The notes: a model not told the origin generated them from the letters alone. A DNA stretch of 64,000 nt from Gracilaria gracilis (GCA_030374805.1 JARGSG010000205.1:62001-126000), one strand, 5' to 3'. Shown: positions 24,982-36,924, counted from the stretch's first letter. A program made the numbers and translations.

Positions 24982-25830
24982 AGCCTCACTAGCAGCGACA
25001 ATTTAAACCACGAAATGTCAAACTGTCCGACCCCACCACAAGATCCATCATCAGAGCGGCCACGAGACGTGGAAGTAGCGCTGCAGACATACAGACGCAG
25101 TATTATTTGTCGGTCTCGGCCTGCAGAGTGTAACACATTCTGTCCGCAACGCCTCACCTAGGTTATCGGAAGATGCCTCGAGAGCCATATTTGAGCAAGT
25201 CTAGCAAAGAAAACGGCTCATATTGGCACGCAGTAAGCTGGAGTTCGGAGCTATCGAATGGAAGCGTATCACCTTCACGGAAGAGAAGAAGTTCAACCCC
25301 GATGGTCCCGACGGCTTTGCTTCCTACTGGCATGGCTTATGCACCACTTCCGAGATATTTTCCAAGAGGCAGCAGAGTGGTGCGTCAATCATGATCTAGG
25401 CTGCAATTTCCCACAACATTATAAGTGATTAAGAGGCGCGGCGGTAACCAAGTTGGTTACCAAGACTCAATTAAGTATTGCAAAATACTTGTGCGTACCT
25501 TAGTTTCGTTTGCAGCTGATTCTTGCGGTGAAAGATGGAAGTTGATGCATGACGGAGCATCAACACATCGGTCAAGTTACAAAAAGAAATGGCTTTATGA
25601 TTGAGACGTGATGTACTGGATTGGCTGGCAAAGTTGTCAGACCTAAATCCGATAGAAAATGTCTTGGATCTTTGGCAAGAGAAGTGTTTATGAGAGTGAA
25701 ATTTAATTTGAAAGCATCAAGAACCTTGAAAAGAAGGTGGTAGGTCGTTGGTATAAATTGATGAAGATTTCATCAGAAATCTATATCATTTTAAGACCAG
25801 GCGTCTAGTGGCTGGGATAGAAGGCAAATG
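24982..25830 (+). pseudogene. Tc1/mariner transposase, 3' part (second HTH and catalytic domain)
   Basis: Directly after the LTR, one frame gives KLSDPTTRSII and ATRRGSSAADIQ, the second helix-turn-helix of Tc1 transposases. Then come FTEEKKFNPDGPDGFASYW near 25280 and SGASIMI, a stop, AAIS. This is the segment holding the first catalytic Asp, here replaced by Glu. The end has DWLAKLSDLNPIENVLDLW near 25617, the classic final catalytic segment. Stops and frame changes are frequent. It completes the 5' part at 14351-14493, showing that the chromovirus landed inside this gene. Confidence 0.8.
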
Positions 25831-26267
25831 AGCGATTGAAAGCTAGTAATATGTGTTTGCGGTCGTTTTTTGGGGGTTCGTCTATATAATAACTCACAAA
25901 TCTAAACGTAGTTCTTGGTAGTTATCTTGCATTAAAGGACGGTATGCTGTTTCATTTTGTAGTCTTGCCCGGTTTACGTGTTCTATTTGGCCTTTGGCTC
26001 TGGGCCGCACGCGAAAGAGCAAACTGCGGCGCTTTGTAGTCAGATGAGGAGGGCAAGCAGGTTTTGATCTACAGATCTTTCGCGGACAGTATACAGTGTA
26101 CGTAAAGAGGTTACTCGCGCGGTATTGTGTTGTGTGAGGCAGGCTGCGCCAGTTCGGAATCAAATGCGTACAGCTTGGGTACATGAGCGGGCTTATAATG
26201 AGCTTTTGTGCAGCCTGCCTTATATTTACAAACGTCTGTTGTGATTTTTTTTGTAACGACTCGTTAC
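25831..26267. other. no gene recognised
   Basis: Probably the 3' flank of the mariner element. No terminal repeat was identified. Confidence 0.35.
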
Positions 26268-28588
26268 GAGCACAGTTTTCACGCGAAATTTGTATATCAG
26301 CTCTAACCGTCGGACCCTTAAATCAACAGAAAACCCGAAATCAACAATGGTTTTCTGGCCTTTATTTTCAAGATTTCTGCCCTCCGGTTTAACAAAGACG
26401 TAAACAAGAAGCATCGTATCTACTTTACCTGGCCAAGTATTTCAACTTTAGGTTAGATAAAGACAGATTTGAAAAGCGGCCGCTTTCTTCATTGAGAAGA
26501 TTTAAATTTGAGCATCCAGACCCGACGGAGGACCTCACAATGCGATGAAACCTGTTTTGCAATCTCAATATGGCTCATTAAAACGCCACACTCCAGACAG
26601 CTATCCTTGAGCGTCTCGAGAGCAATGCATCTTGAAGTGTACTCTCTGACTAACAAAAAATCAGCATTGGAGTTCACCGAGGTGCCTAAACGTCTTGATC
26701 CAAAACATATCCCCAGTCCCAGCCGTTGCATGCAAACGACACTCATATACCTCTAGGCAGAAAAGGTCGCCCGCCAGTTTCCAACGACGAAGAAGAAAGT
26801 GTCATCAAAGAACTGGTACTTTTCTACGCTGAAAACAATACCCCGCTTACGCGAAACGGAATGAGAGATTCGGTAGAAGAATACCTTTCACTTCTTCCTT
26901 TAACACGGCAAGAACAAATTTCATTCTCCGCAAGACGTCCGTCCAACAACTTGGTCAAGGGTTTTTTTGAAACGCAAGCACCTAAACCTTCAAAACGATC
27001 ACATGGTGGAAGATAAGGGCGTTAGAGCTGCTTCTCCGGTGATGCTTACCGAACATATTTCTAGAGTTCGGGCGGCTATGGAGCTCTACAACATCAAAGA
27101 TCTAAAATGAATCTTCAACACGGACCAGTCAAGCTCACTTTTTGACAAAATCAAAGGCCGTAGCCTCCGTAACGGAATCCGAGCAGCCAGATCACGACTC
27201 ATTTAAGAAGCCCTTTCAATAAAGGGCAACCTAGACAGGGTCATAGTCATATCTGTGGTTTTTCCTAGCGGCTTTCGTTACAAACCCGCTATTGTTTTTC
27301 CCCAGACGCTTGCGAACTACCGCAAAGTTCGTGAAACGGTTCAAACTCTTTATGTTTCCCTGCCTGATTGCTATCTATTCCAAACTAATTGGCGTGGAGT
27401 TGACAGCCGTATTTTATTCGAATGGGCCAAAAGCTTCCTAGAAGAGACCCTACATCTTCGCTGAAACCATCAATTTCGTTTGCTTTTTCTGGACGGCTAC
27501 GGAGCTCATTTTCAATTCCAAAATCTGAAGTTGTTCAAAGAAAATGACGTAATCGTAATAGCTTTATTTGCTCAATCATCACATATAACGCAACCTGGTT
27601 GCGACTGGATGTGCCCTTTTTCAATTAGTACAAATTTTTTTTTACACCAAACTACACAAAGTGATGCGACGAAAGTCCAAGTTTACCGTTTTCGAAGTGA
27701 AAATTTCTGTCGAAAATGCCTATCATAGCTATGAGACGGTGAAACACATTCGGTCTGATTTTTACAAGTTTAGCATTTGGGACTTGAAACTGTTGCAGCC
27801 TAAATTTGCTCCATTAAAGGCAATTGTTGGTAGAATTGTGCGGAAAAAACGTAAGGCAGGTTAATGTTGAAACGTTCCTTGAACAGTTTGAATAAAGACA
27901 ACGTAATTTTCATTGTGATGCTTTTGTTGAATGAATGTTTGACATTCGAATGCAAACGACTAGAAGTGCATATCTTACTTGTAATATTGCTCTAGACGCG
28001 TTTGCACAACGCACGAATGCAAAAGAAGCCAGAGAAGAAAATGATCAAGAAAGAAATTTGACCGTCGCATAGAAGGAAAGAAAAGCATATCTTCACCGTC
28101 TTATGGAGATTGTGCTAGCAAGAAAAAAAATTGGAGCGCATTTGGAGGAGACGCAAAGACGGTGGAAAGAGCTACGCACCGCAGGAGCGTGTTTCGTAGT
28201 AGTGGTTTTTGACCGTAGCACGAAATCGTAGATGACAATTGTTCGACAGCTTCGACAGCTTTGACGGCTTTGGACGGCAATTCGATTGAAGGCACGCAAA
28301 TTTATTGTTGGTTTTGGAGACGTTTTTATACAGAAAAATGGGTGAATTGTTTGTAACATTGTGGCTCTAGGAAAGGAGATATGGTCTTCTTTTTCTGTGA
28401 CGGGAATGGTGCATGTGTTGGCCCTCCATTGGAGTTTGTTTGGAGCTATTCGTGTAATCGGTTAGAGAGATAGATCCGAATAAAGAAAGCTAACCGTCCT
28501 TTTTTTGGTATCTTGATTTAAGGTTCGGACAATTACTCGTTACTAACGAGTAGAGCTGATATACGAATTTGGCGTAAAAACTGTGCTC
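26268..28588 (+). mobile_element. pogo-like DNA transposon with terminal inverted repeats
   Basis: Left end 26268-26305 and right end 28551-28588 are inverted copies (GAGCACAGTTTTCACGC... against GAGCACAGTTTTTACGC...), both finishing TATATCAGCTCTA, with about four mismatches in 38. Further inside, a CTTAAATCAA block pairs again after an 18-base insert in the right arm. The transposase pseudogene lies between them in the same orientation. A TA flanks the left repeat two bases out, but the exact target duplication is not decided. Confidence 0.75.
26726..27864 (+). pseudogene. pogo/Tigger-like DDE transposase
   Basis: The N-terminal part (GRKGRPPVSNDEEESVI, NNTPLTRNGMRDSVEEYL) fits the CENP-B-type helix-turn-helix. 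The core reads IFNTDQSSSLFD near 27110 (first Asp), VVFPSGFRYKPAIVFP, then LFLDGYGAHFQ near 27482 (second Asp) and SSHITQPGC near 27575, the DDE_1 order. Lesions: a frame change in the T run near 26960, stops TGA 27108, TAA 27204 and TGA 27462, and another frame change in the T run near 27630-27640. The C-terminal segment at 27661-27864 is open. Non-functional but recent enough to read. Confidence 0.75.
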
Positions 28589-30841
28589 TGTTATGTTTTG
28601 TGCACGTTGGACGTGGTGGTATCAATTTGTGTAGTCTTTAGTAGTGACAGTTTATGTGTAAAGGGGGGTGTCTTATACTTTCGAGCGGGAGTGTAGATAT
28701 CTAACATTACGCGTACCGCGACAGCAGTTGGTGTCGTTCGTTGCTGTAACCTTAGGTTCTTTTCACTACACGGTATTATATACCAACGGTACCAACGGGT
28801 ACCAGGCGAGTTGGCCCTACAACGAGTGCCCGATCTTGACATCTCGCCCACAAATGGTGCTCATCAACTCAGGCACGGGTCTCTGTGTACCTAGCAGACA
28901 TGAAGAACGCTACGCTGAGTAACAGTAAGAGGCTCTGTTTACTCAGCAGACATGTACCTCTAGTCTGGGTAATGAGACACCCGTTCCCGACTTGACGAAC
29001 TTCGGTTCATGCGGCCTGTTCTTCATGCTTGCATTGAATGGCTGCTGTGCACGCATAAAGCTTTCGTTTGAGCAAAGGATTCTCAGCCCCGAATGCTTTC
29101 CCGTTTGAAGAAAGGCCTCAAGAACTGCGTAGATGCGACCTACTGAGCGCGAAGGCAAGAAAGGCCTCTTGCACCAGAAGCGATTTATTCACGGAGCAAC
29201 GAACGACACCTCTATTACAATATGTATTTTATATTAGGCATCGTACGGTTGCTCTCCATCCACCTTCATTCCGAACGCGTCTCCCACACATCCACATCCG
29301 ACCGATGTTGAGGTGCTTCCGTATATACATACATGCGTGATGAAAAGAAGTCATATGTACGGATTGCCAAAATTCTGTCCCTGTTGCTCAGATATTTCTG
29401 CGCTTTCACTGAGCTCGAGAATGCATTTCGTTCCAAAGCTTCACAACCTTTGCTGGATACAGGCAAGACGAGGATTTCACCCTGCCATATCACGGATTTT
29501 GGGTTACAAAACAAACCGGAACATATTCAATTAATCTCATTGCCTCAAAAGGTTTCACTGCTGAACCTTCATAAAGCAATCAAAACTTCTGCCTTCAGCT
29601 TGTTCAGCCCAAGTAATAGCTGTCGGATTCTCTAATGGAAAAGTAGCGAATGATGCTCTTCTTGACCGAAACTCTCGTCAAACCCAGTCCACAACAAACA
29701 GAGCTGTAATTACGACAAGACTCGTTCTCAAATGTGTGAAGCTAGGTGAAAGACATGCTACCCTTCTGGGATCTTACGCATCCTTGATGACTCGCATGAA
29801 GTCGGCTCAAGCCTTTCATACAACATTCACTTTCGTTGCGATAAACAATCGCGGAAGAAGACAGTACTACCACAGAGCGAGTCCCTTAAACCGCAACGGG
29901 TATTTGAGTGGAAACTGAACAAGTGCAGTGCAGGTATTTTTCTCAGACATGTAAACGGAATATACGTATTACGGCGAGGAAAATCCACCAGGATCAAGAC
30001 AAGCACACGGGCGCAAAACTCGCATCACGCTTCGCAGTTGCAAGTACATTTGTCTCTCTCGCCCACACACACTCTCTCTTCTGTAACGCACTTAGTCGGC
30101 GCCTTCGATGCCCTACACGTAAAAAACGAAGACCATAAAGATCATGCACTTTGTTACACAAAGTGAGACCCGAACCAATGTCAATACTAAAGAAAAAGGA
30201 GTGTTGTACTTGCCGGTATCGTTAGAAGCTCCACCGTCGACGAGCAATTATACCAAAAACAGTAGCAGGTCAGAGATCACAAGGCTGAGAATTATGCATC
30301 ACATGAGTCTCGAAAATAACGCTTGAATCCGCACGAACTTACGAATCATCGCAGGCTCGTCACTTTCGCGAAACTTCAGTCATTCAGAGTTAATGCATGC
30401 TGGAATTCTCAGGCGCTCTCAGCAAAGCAAAAATGATTGTCGATCGCTCTAGAACCAACTGAATGACCTTTCTCCAGGGCGACACACATCATATGCGGGA
30501 GATAACATCTTCTTGCACCTCTGAGAGTCTCGAGAGATATCCTTCGACGAGGCAGCCGCACTCCGTAAAGTTTTCAGACAGTTGTCCAACTCCCTGAGGT
30601 ATGCAAAAACAAGCACATTCCCTCGGTCAAGGTGCCCTAACCGTACCCGTTGCCCTTTCTGGATCACACTTTGCATGGGAACCGCAGCAGTAACAAAGAC
30701 ATGGAAGAAACCATTGCATACGCTATTCAATTTAGGAGCGAAGGTCCGTCTGAAACCATGAGAGCCTCATTTCAGACATCGTCCGAGGTGTTCACGTCAA
30801 ATCAAAACCTTCCGATAGCGACATACATCTACAATCGATGG
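28589..30841. other. no gene recognised
   Basis: Over 2 kb with only short frames on both strands, none with a motif. It contains the 3' flank of the Bre1-like gene. A simple CACACACACTCTCTC stretch lies near 30063. Confidence 0.45.
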
Positions 30842-33179
30842 CTAGAAGAACACACTACGGACATCATCTTTGCCAAATGTTTCCCCGCATATAGGACATT
30901 TCCGATTTCGGGTTGCAATCAAGTTGTCTGTACATTGCCGGCTGAAGAGATGTCCGCATCTAAGGAGAACTACCTCCTTCGGTTTGTTTGTGACAATGGA
31001 ACAGTTAAGCTTCTTTCGGAGTTCCCTGATGATTTCGTCTCGTGCAGTATCCGTGCTCCCAGAACGGCCATTCTGTTTGGATCTCTCAAGCGCCTCCTCC
31101 AAGTCTTTTGTCCTTTGCTCCATTTCCCCCAGCTGTTCCTGTAACCGATTTGATTCGAACTTATCTTCACTTACGCTGCCTTGTATTTCTTCTACTCTAG
31201 TCGCGTAAACGTCCCTTTCCCGTTTCATTTCATCTTTCTCTGCATTCGCTGTCCTAGATGACAGTATGGCATCATCTGCAATCCTTCTTCTCTTCTCTAG
31301 CACGGACGTAAGTTCGCGAGCTTCTTGTTGTGCTCTCAGAGACGCGGAACTCGCTTCCTGCATGGCTTTCTTACTGGCTGCAACAGCTTGAGTCAGAGCT
31401 TTGATTTTATCATTATCCACCTCCCGACCCTGGCTCAAAACTCGATTCTCCTCTTTTACAGTGGCAAGTAGTTGCCTCCCGCGCAAACGTTCCGCCATGA
31501 CTTTAGAAAGAACTTGCTCTTTCTCGGTCAGCAATCGAACGAGCTTTTCGTTCTCGCTCTCGAGCTCTCCAAACATGTTAGACAGCGACTCTACTTCTTG
31601 CATGAGCCCAGCAGACCTCGACCTTTCCTCCTCGATGTCTTTATGCAGTTTCGACAGTAAATCATGAGCATCGGCCTGGAATTTGTGTGAAGAAAGCAGG
31701 AAGGAAGTTAGAAAATCTGTTCTTGAACCCTATGCCCCACATGTAACACGCAAAATATTCGAAGAACCCAGTACTTACCGATGCACTTGCTATGGTCCTT
31801 GCCTCATATTCCGCCACTTTTGTCCGCAAACACGTGATATCGCTCGACAGCTCCTTGTTTGCTTTCTCGAGCTTGTCACGCATCTCTTCGCTCATCTTGG
31901 TTCGCTTCTCAGCAGCTTTTATCACAGCGGCGGCAGCGCCTGCTTCCATCTTCCTGGCTTCATATGTCATAACTACTTTGTCTTTCTCTACCTTGGCGGC
32001 GTCCGCAATCCGGCGTAGCTCATCCATCTGGCGTCGCAAGTCTTCCATAGCTTTCTCAGCACTAGCCTTAGCTTCTGCAAGTTGCTCTTCGGCATGCTTT
32101 CTCTCAGCTTCCTGCTGCTCGCTTTGGGCTTCCTTTTCCAGCTGCCATGTGCGTTCCTTCAGGTATAACTGCTGCAAGTTTGCTTCCATTGTTTGGTACA
32201 GCCCCGTGTTGAGAATGGTCTTGATGGGTACGATTCCAGCATCTCGTTTGGAAACGTCAGCTCTCAGAGCTTCATTTTCAGACATGAGACGCTTGTTTTC
32301 TTGCTGAAGCAGCATGAGTTCCTCGAGCCGCTTCTCACTTAGGGCGTTTGCTGTCTCCAGGGCTTTCGAATCAGTAGCAGACACTGGAACAGAGTTTGAT
32401 GTGTTCGGGTCATCTGCGATGTTAACATCGGATCTGGAATAAGCATTAGTGTCATCGCCGCTCCTTGAGTCATCGACCTTGTTTGAACTAAGTGCAGCCT
32501 GCTTCTCTTTCAATTTCAGCTCAAGAGCAACTATCCTGCGACGCTGCAGAGAGGACTCGGCACGGAGATCATCATACTCGTCTCGAAAGGTTGTAGAGGA
32601 CACGAGGCTCTGTTTATCTCGTTCAGCATAACGTTCAAGTTGATCGGAAACTTCCCTGAGCCGTCTGTGCAGCTCAGCGCTAGCTTCTGTATCTCCCAAA
32701 TTGGCAGTGGATGCAGCCGAACTCTGTCCAATGGCGAGGATGATCTGAGCCGTGAGTTTCTTGATGGCGGCGGGCATTTCTTCAAGTGATTCGTTTGTGA
32801 CGACTTCGGCGTTGAGCATGACAGCGGCAATTGGGCACTGAGCAGGATCGAGCTCGTCAGTAAGGCCAAGTCGGGCGAGGGTGAGAGTGAGGTCTTCTCT
32901 GACGGCACACATGTGATACAGGGCGGCGCGTGGGGCAGCATCGAGCACTGCGACGAGCTTGCGCAATTCGTCAACCTTCTCACGGAGCCACAGGAGATCG
33001 CGCTGCTGCTCGATGATCTTTGCGGCGAGCTGAGCGCGCTGGAACGTGATGATGGCATCGGGATGGGCGTCATCTGGAGGGGAGTCGGGGGAAGCGGCGA
33101 CGGTGGAGTCTGAGCGGAAATGCTTGGAGGGCGGGACTGTGGGGTGGGGTTCGGAAATCGCGCGGCGCTTCTTGTCCAT
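30842..33179 (-). CDS. Bre1/RNF20-like RING E3 ubiquitin ligase (H2B), 2 exons
   Basis: Start ATG 33179, stop TAG 30842-30844, exon 1 33179-31779, exon 2 31675-30842, 744 residues. Residues about 45-75 (ITFQRAQLAAKIIEQQRDLL) match the N-terminal signature of Bre1 proteins; most of the rest is Glu/Lys/Arg-rich coiled coil. The end, LNC..., LLRCGHLF, RNRKCPICGETFGKDDV, is a Bre1-type C-terminal RING. Bre1 works with an E2 such as Rad6 to mono-ubiquitinate histone H2B in transcribed chromatin. Two zinc ligands are not as expected: the second Cys of the first pair is Val (CSIV) and the Cys after GHLF is Ser (HLFSRQC). The frame is otherwise intact, so it is either expressed with a weakened RING or is beginning to decay. 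Confidence 0.85.
31676..31778 (-). other. spliceosomal intron of the Bre1-like gene (103 bp)
   Basis: On the minus strand the donor is TCG|GTAAGTAC and the acceptor ACAAATTCCAG|GCC. Splicing joins ...IASAS to ADAHDLLSKL in phase and avoids the stop that unspliced reading meets at 31662. This is the clearest intron in the window. Confidence 0.9.
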
Positions 33180-34137
33180 GACGGGGAAAGCACGGCAAGT
33201 AGGGGAAGGGGGAAGGGAGAGCGCGGGCGACGCATGTGGGGGAGGAGGGGACCGCGCTAGGAGGGACGAGCGAGACGCGTCGGAAGCGGAGCGAAACCGG
33301 CACAGGTAGATATCGATGGGGCTGGGGCTTCTTTTTTGGGAGGCTTCTCTATGGCAGGCACGGCTTGGAGTCTACCAACGGTACAGGTAGCGTTTTACCC
33401 GGTATCTAGAGAGCAGCCTTGCCGCACTGCACCCGGCTGCTGGGTGCGCTCCTAACGGCCCGCAGTGCGCGATCGGGCACACCGCTGGGGCAACATGTGG
33501 CCGCAGTGCCTTTGGTAGCCCATCTGCAGCCACTCAATGTTCAATAGCACAAACCTACGCAAAAATTATGCCGACCTTGTCGGCACTTTATCGATATTGT
33601 TTCAGCATATTCCGTCCTTTCTGCCAGAAAGTTGACGGATTCAATATTAGTAATTGAAAGACTGTTTTAAGTTGAAGCTTTTAACATATTCAACAGCAAA
33701 ATGCATTCAATGTACTGCGTCACTTCAAAATTTGCGCCAATGAGCTTTTTTCTAGAAAGCTTGAACGTGCCAGAGTCTGGCAGCCAGACGAATGACGTCG
33801 AGATTTGTGTTGCTCGCAACATGAAACAAGCCGTCATTGCGTCGGACTCACGACCATCACAGGTCGTGCGGTCGTGTGATCAACACCATGATCGTGTGCC
33901 GTCGGTACCTACCATCTATTGCAAACTGCACAGTACAGGGTACTTGGCTACTTTCCGTGCCGCCGCGAGCTCACACACTCTGACCGAGAATCACGACTTA
34001 AGAGCTCACAATATGCAACAAATGAGGCTTACATAACAATTGAATGTCTACCTGATATCACGGCGACACTGACTGGATAGATCAAGAACGTTTCACGCTA
34101 CGTCATTAGCCGCAAAGCTCAGCTTCCAGCTTTGAAA
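33180..34137. other. divergent intergenic region between Bre1-like and hAT-like genes
   Basis: About 960 bp that must hold both 5' regions. It has no clear TATA element or open frame. The first 130 bases are GC-rich and purine-rich upstream of Bre1; the rest is AT-richer. Confidence 0.4.
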
Positions 34138-36924
34138 ATGGAAGAAAACCAGGACAATCAAATTTCCTTGGTTCCGCCCAATATCGAAGTGGAACCTCCT
34201 CAAAGACAATCCGCGGCCTTGCTGTCCCCCCCACATTCCGTACCTCCACTAGAAGCACATTCCGCGGCAGCTGCTTCCTCAAGAGCTTTAAGTGGCTCAC
34301 ATTCGCAAAGACGAGGAGGTCGCAGGCAAGCCTATTGGAGGCATCATTGGGAAGAAATTGGTTCCGGACAAGCTAAATCATGGCAATGCAAGAATTGCGG
34401 AGCCGTTATTGACACTGACCACGCGACTAAGCAGGCACAACACAACGTTCGATGCTTTGCAATGAGCACACCTGAACGTGAGAACATAAGCGTTCGATGC
34501 AAAGCACTATCTCGGGAGAGGGTGCAATCACGTTCAAGCGTTGATGACGAAACTTTGGCGAAGCAGGAACTAATCGACTTTGAAGAAAGCACTAGTGGAG
34601 TACGACGAATATCACGATCAAGTCTTGACAAAGAGCATCCGCTCTACAAACGGATAAAACTTGATATCCCTACAATCGAGCAATGCTCCGCTGGTGAAGC
34701 TAATGAAATCAACAAGCTTCTCATCGCCGCAATTTGTGAGCGTGGTTGGCCGTTCAGCCTTGTGGAAAAGCACGATGGCCAGGATAATCTCTTTGTCCAA
34801 CTCCTCCGCAAGCTGCGCCCCGGGTATGTAGACAAATTTCTGCCGTCATCTCAGAAACTTTCGGGAGAGCTGTTGGACTCTTATTATAATGAGGTCAAAG
34901 AAGTTGCATTTTCAGGAATGCAGAGTAGACTACAATCTGGTTATGCCACCGTCATGTTTGACGCGTGGGAAGATGTCAATTCCTCAACTGTGGTTAATGT
35001 TTTACTGCGCAGTGAGGGGCAGCAACGCTCACAGCAACTCACGTTCTTTGTGGAATCCGTCTTTACCGGATCTACAAGTACTGGAGCAGCAAAATATGTA
35101 CAGGTTGTGGAAAACGCGGTCGAGGCCCTGGGCGGAATGACTCGAATTTGTGGTGTAGTTAGCGATAACGCGCAAGCTTGCGTGAACGCGAGAAAAGCCC
35201 TTACCTTGAAGTACAAAGGTCTGGTTGGTATTCAAGATCAAGCCCATGTTTCGGATCTGCTCATGGAGGACTTCGGAAAGATTCAGTGGATTAAAGTTGT
35301 GCTTTCTCGAATTGCACACATCATCTCGGAAACGAGAAATCATAAGCTTTTCTTATCTAGGTTGAAAATGCTTATGAATGGTTACAACGACAGTCTGCGG
35401 AACAGGGGCGCATTGCGATCGAAGGCCAATGGAGATAGTGACGAAGACTTAACGAACTTCTCCGCTATTTTGCCTCGTAGGCACTGCGTCACTCGATTCG
35501 CCGTTGTCGAGGACATGTTAGAGTCTTACATTCGATGCCTACCTGTTTTACAGAAGCTTATTGGCGAGCCTGACTACCGAACGCTTTTGTACCGAACTCG
35601 TTCGCACAAGGCGGAAGAAGAGCGTGTGAATTTCTTTGACAACGCTATCAAAGACGTTGAGCTGTTGGAAGAGGCCCAGGACATTCGGCGCGTTTTGCGA
35701 GTAGTACGCAAATATCTCCGACATTGGGACAGCGACAGTTGTTCAATAGCAGATGTTCTTCCGAGAACTATGCAACTGGAGCGTGATCTTTCTCAGATTG
35801 CGCCAGGTAAGCATCTCTTTCCAGCCAGAAAACAAGAACTGTTGGATGTTTTCATGTCTCGAAAACAAAAGCGAGAGAATTCGCAGAACAGCCGCAGAAT
35901 GAAAGTGTACCTGCTGGACAACATCCATTATGCAGCGTATCTTTTAGATCCGGTTCAATGTCCTAGAGATACAACTCCCTTAATGGAACCGTTTAAGACT
36001 CACCTTCGACAGTATTGCAGCGCCCGGACATTCGAAGAATCTATCGATTTGATGCACACAATATTGCGCCAGTATGACGCTCAAGTCATGCGCTGGCATG
36101 ACCAGAGTTCCATGAACGTCGACAACGTCAAGTATCTCCAACAGTATCGAGGAGCGCCGTTGGTGTGGTGGCGTAGGGCCGCAGACCAACGCAATCGAGA
36201 ACTGGTCGAGTTTGCGTGTCGAACGTTATCGTGCTCACCGTCATCCTGCGCTGCCGAGCGTAGCTTTAGCGCTCAGGGTCGTCTACACAACAAGTTCAGA
36301 AGCAGATTAAGCGAGCGGCGAACGCAAATGATAATATTTGCACACTGGAATGCCCGTCTCCTTCGCAAAGTGTCGGCAGTTAGCGACATGATGTTTTGGA
36401 ACTCTGTTTTCGAATCTGATGGGGACAACTTAGAACAAGAGATTCAAACTAGTCGACTTCTGGAGTGTGTAATTGGTGAAGAAGGAGAGCAAATAGAAAC
36501 ATTGCGAACTGTTTCTCCCGAGAATTCCATTAATTCAGGCCCGCTGCCTGGAATGACAACGACTGCATTTCCAGGAAGTAGTCAGGTTCTTCCTTCAGAG
36601 GAAACGGGCAGTAGGAGAGTGGGAAATGCGGATGGATTGATATCAGGAAACGTAGCTGGGAGCCCGTTGATGTCAACTGTGACATCTCAGGCAATGCAAT
36701 CGGCGTTTGCGGCATTGTCTAATCCATCTACGTTATTTGCTGCTGCTCACTTAGGAGCTCAACTACAAAACATTCGATCAAACTTTGCACCAAACATGCT
36801 TGGCGCGGTTCAATCGAATAACGCGAGTCAAGAACCGACGGCAGGTGGACGCAAAGGAGGGGCTAGTTCATCTTTGCAACCTACTCAAAATTCCGGTGAG
36901 CAACAAGATGGTCATGAACCATAA
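34138..36924 (+). CDS. hAT transposase-like protein, uninterrupted (928 aa)
   Basis: ATG 34138 in good context (GAAAATGG); no intron or lesion. An N-terminal BED-like zinc finger lies at about residues 65-105 (WRHHW, CKNCGAVIDTDH, H..RC). A DUF659-type segment has MFDAWEDVNSSTVVNVL (first Asp, residue about 280) and ICGVVSDNAQACVNA (second Asp). QDQAHVSDLLMEDFGK follows. The C-terminal hAT dimerisation region (about 690-745) has WWRRAADQRN and SSCAAERSFSAQGRLHNKFR with the catalytic Glu. The last 170 residues are a Ser/Gly/Gln-rich tail. All three acidic residues appear kept, so it could be an active transposase or a retained host gene. I found no terminal inverted repeats or 8-bp duplication. 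Confidence 0.85.
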   Translation: MEENQDNQISLVPPNIEVEPPQRQSAALLSPPHSVPPLEAHSAAAASSRALSGSHSQRRGGRRQAYWRHHWEEIGSGQAKSWQCKNCGAVIDTDHATKQAQHNVRCFAMSTPERENISVRCKALSRERVQSRSSVDDETLAKQELIDFEESTSGVRRISRSSLDKEHPLYKRIKLDIPTIEQCSAGEANEINKLLIAAICERGWPFSLVEKHDGQDNLFVQLLRKLRPGYVDKFLPSSQKLSGELLDSYYNEVKEVAFSGMQSRLQSGYATVMFDAWEDVNSSTVVNVLLRSEGQQRSQQLTFFVESVFTGSTSTGAAKYVQVVENAVEALGGMTRICGVVSDNAQACVNARKALTLKYKGLVGIQDQAHVSDLLMEDFGKIQWIKVVLSRIAHIISETRNHKLFLSRLKMLMNGYNDSLRNRGALRSKANGDSDEDLTNFSAILPRRHCVTRFAVVEDMLESYIRCLPVLQKLIGEPDYRTLLYRTRSHKAEEERVNFFDNAIKDVELLEEAQDIRRVLRVVRKYLRHWDSDSCSIADVLPRTMQLERDLSQIAPGKHLFPARKQELLDVFMSRKQKRENSQNSRRMKVYLLDNIHYAAYLLDPVQCPRDTTPLMEPFKTHLRQYCSARTFEESIDLMHTILRQYDAQVMRWHDQSSMNVDNVKYLQQYRGAPLVWWRRAADQRNRELVEFACRTLSCSPSSCAAERSFSAQGRLHNKFRSRLSERRTQMIIFAHWNARLLRKVSAVSDMMFWNSVFESDGDNLEQEIQTSRLLECVIGEEGEQIETLRTVSPENSINSGPLPGMTTTAFPGSSQVLPSEETGSRRVGNADGLISGNVAGSPLMSTVTSQAMQSAFAALSNPSTLFAAAHLGAQLQNIRSNFAPNMLGAVQSNNASQEPTAGGRKGGASSSLQPTQNSGEQQDGHEP

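Noticed and set aside
31472..33309. Several plus-strand and alternative-frame minus-strand open frames over the Bre1-like gene
   Set aside because: They are antisense or out-of-frame shadows of a coiled-coil gene and lack motifs.
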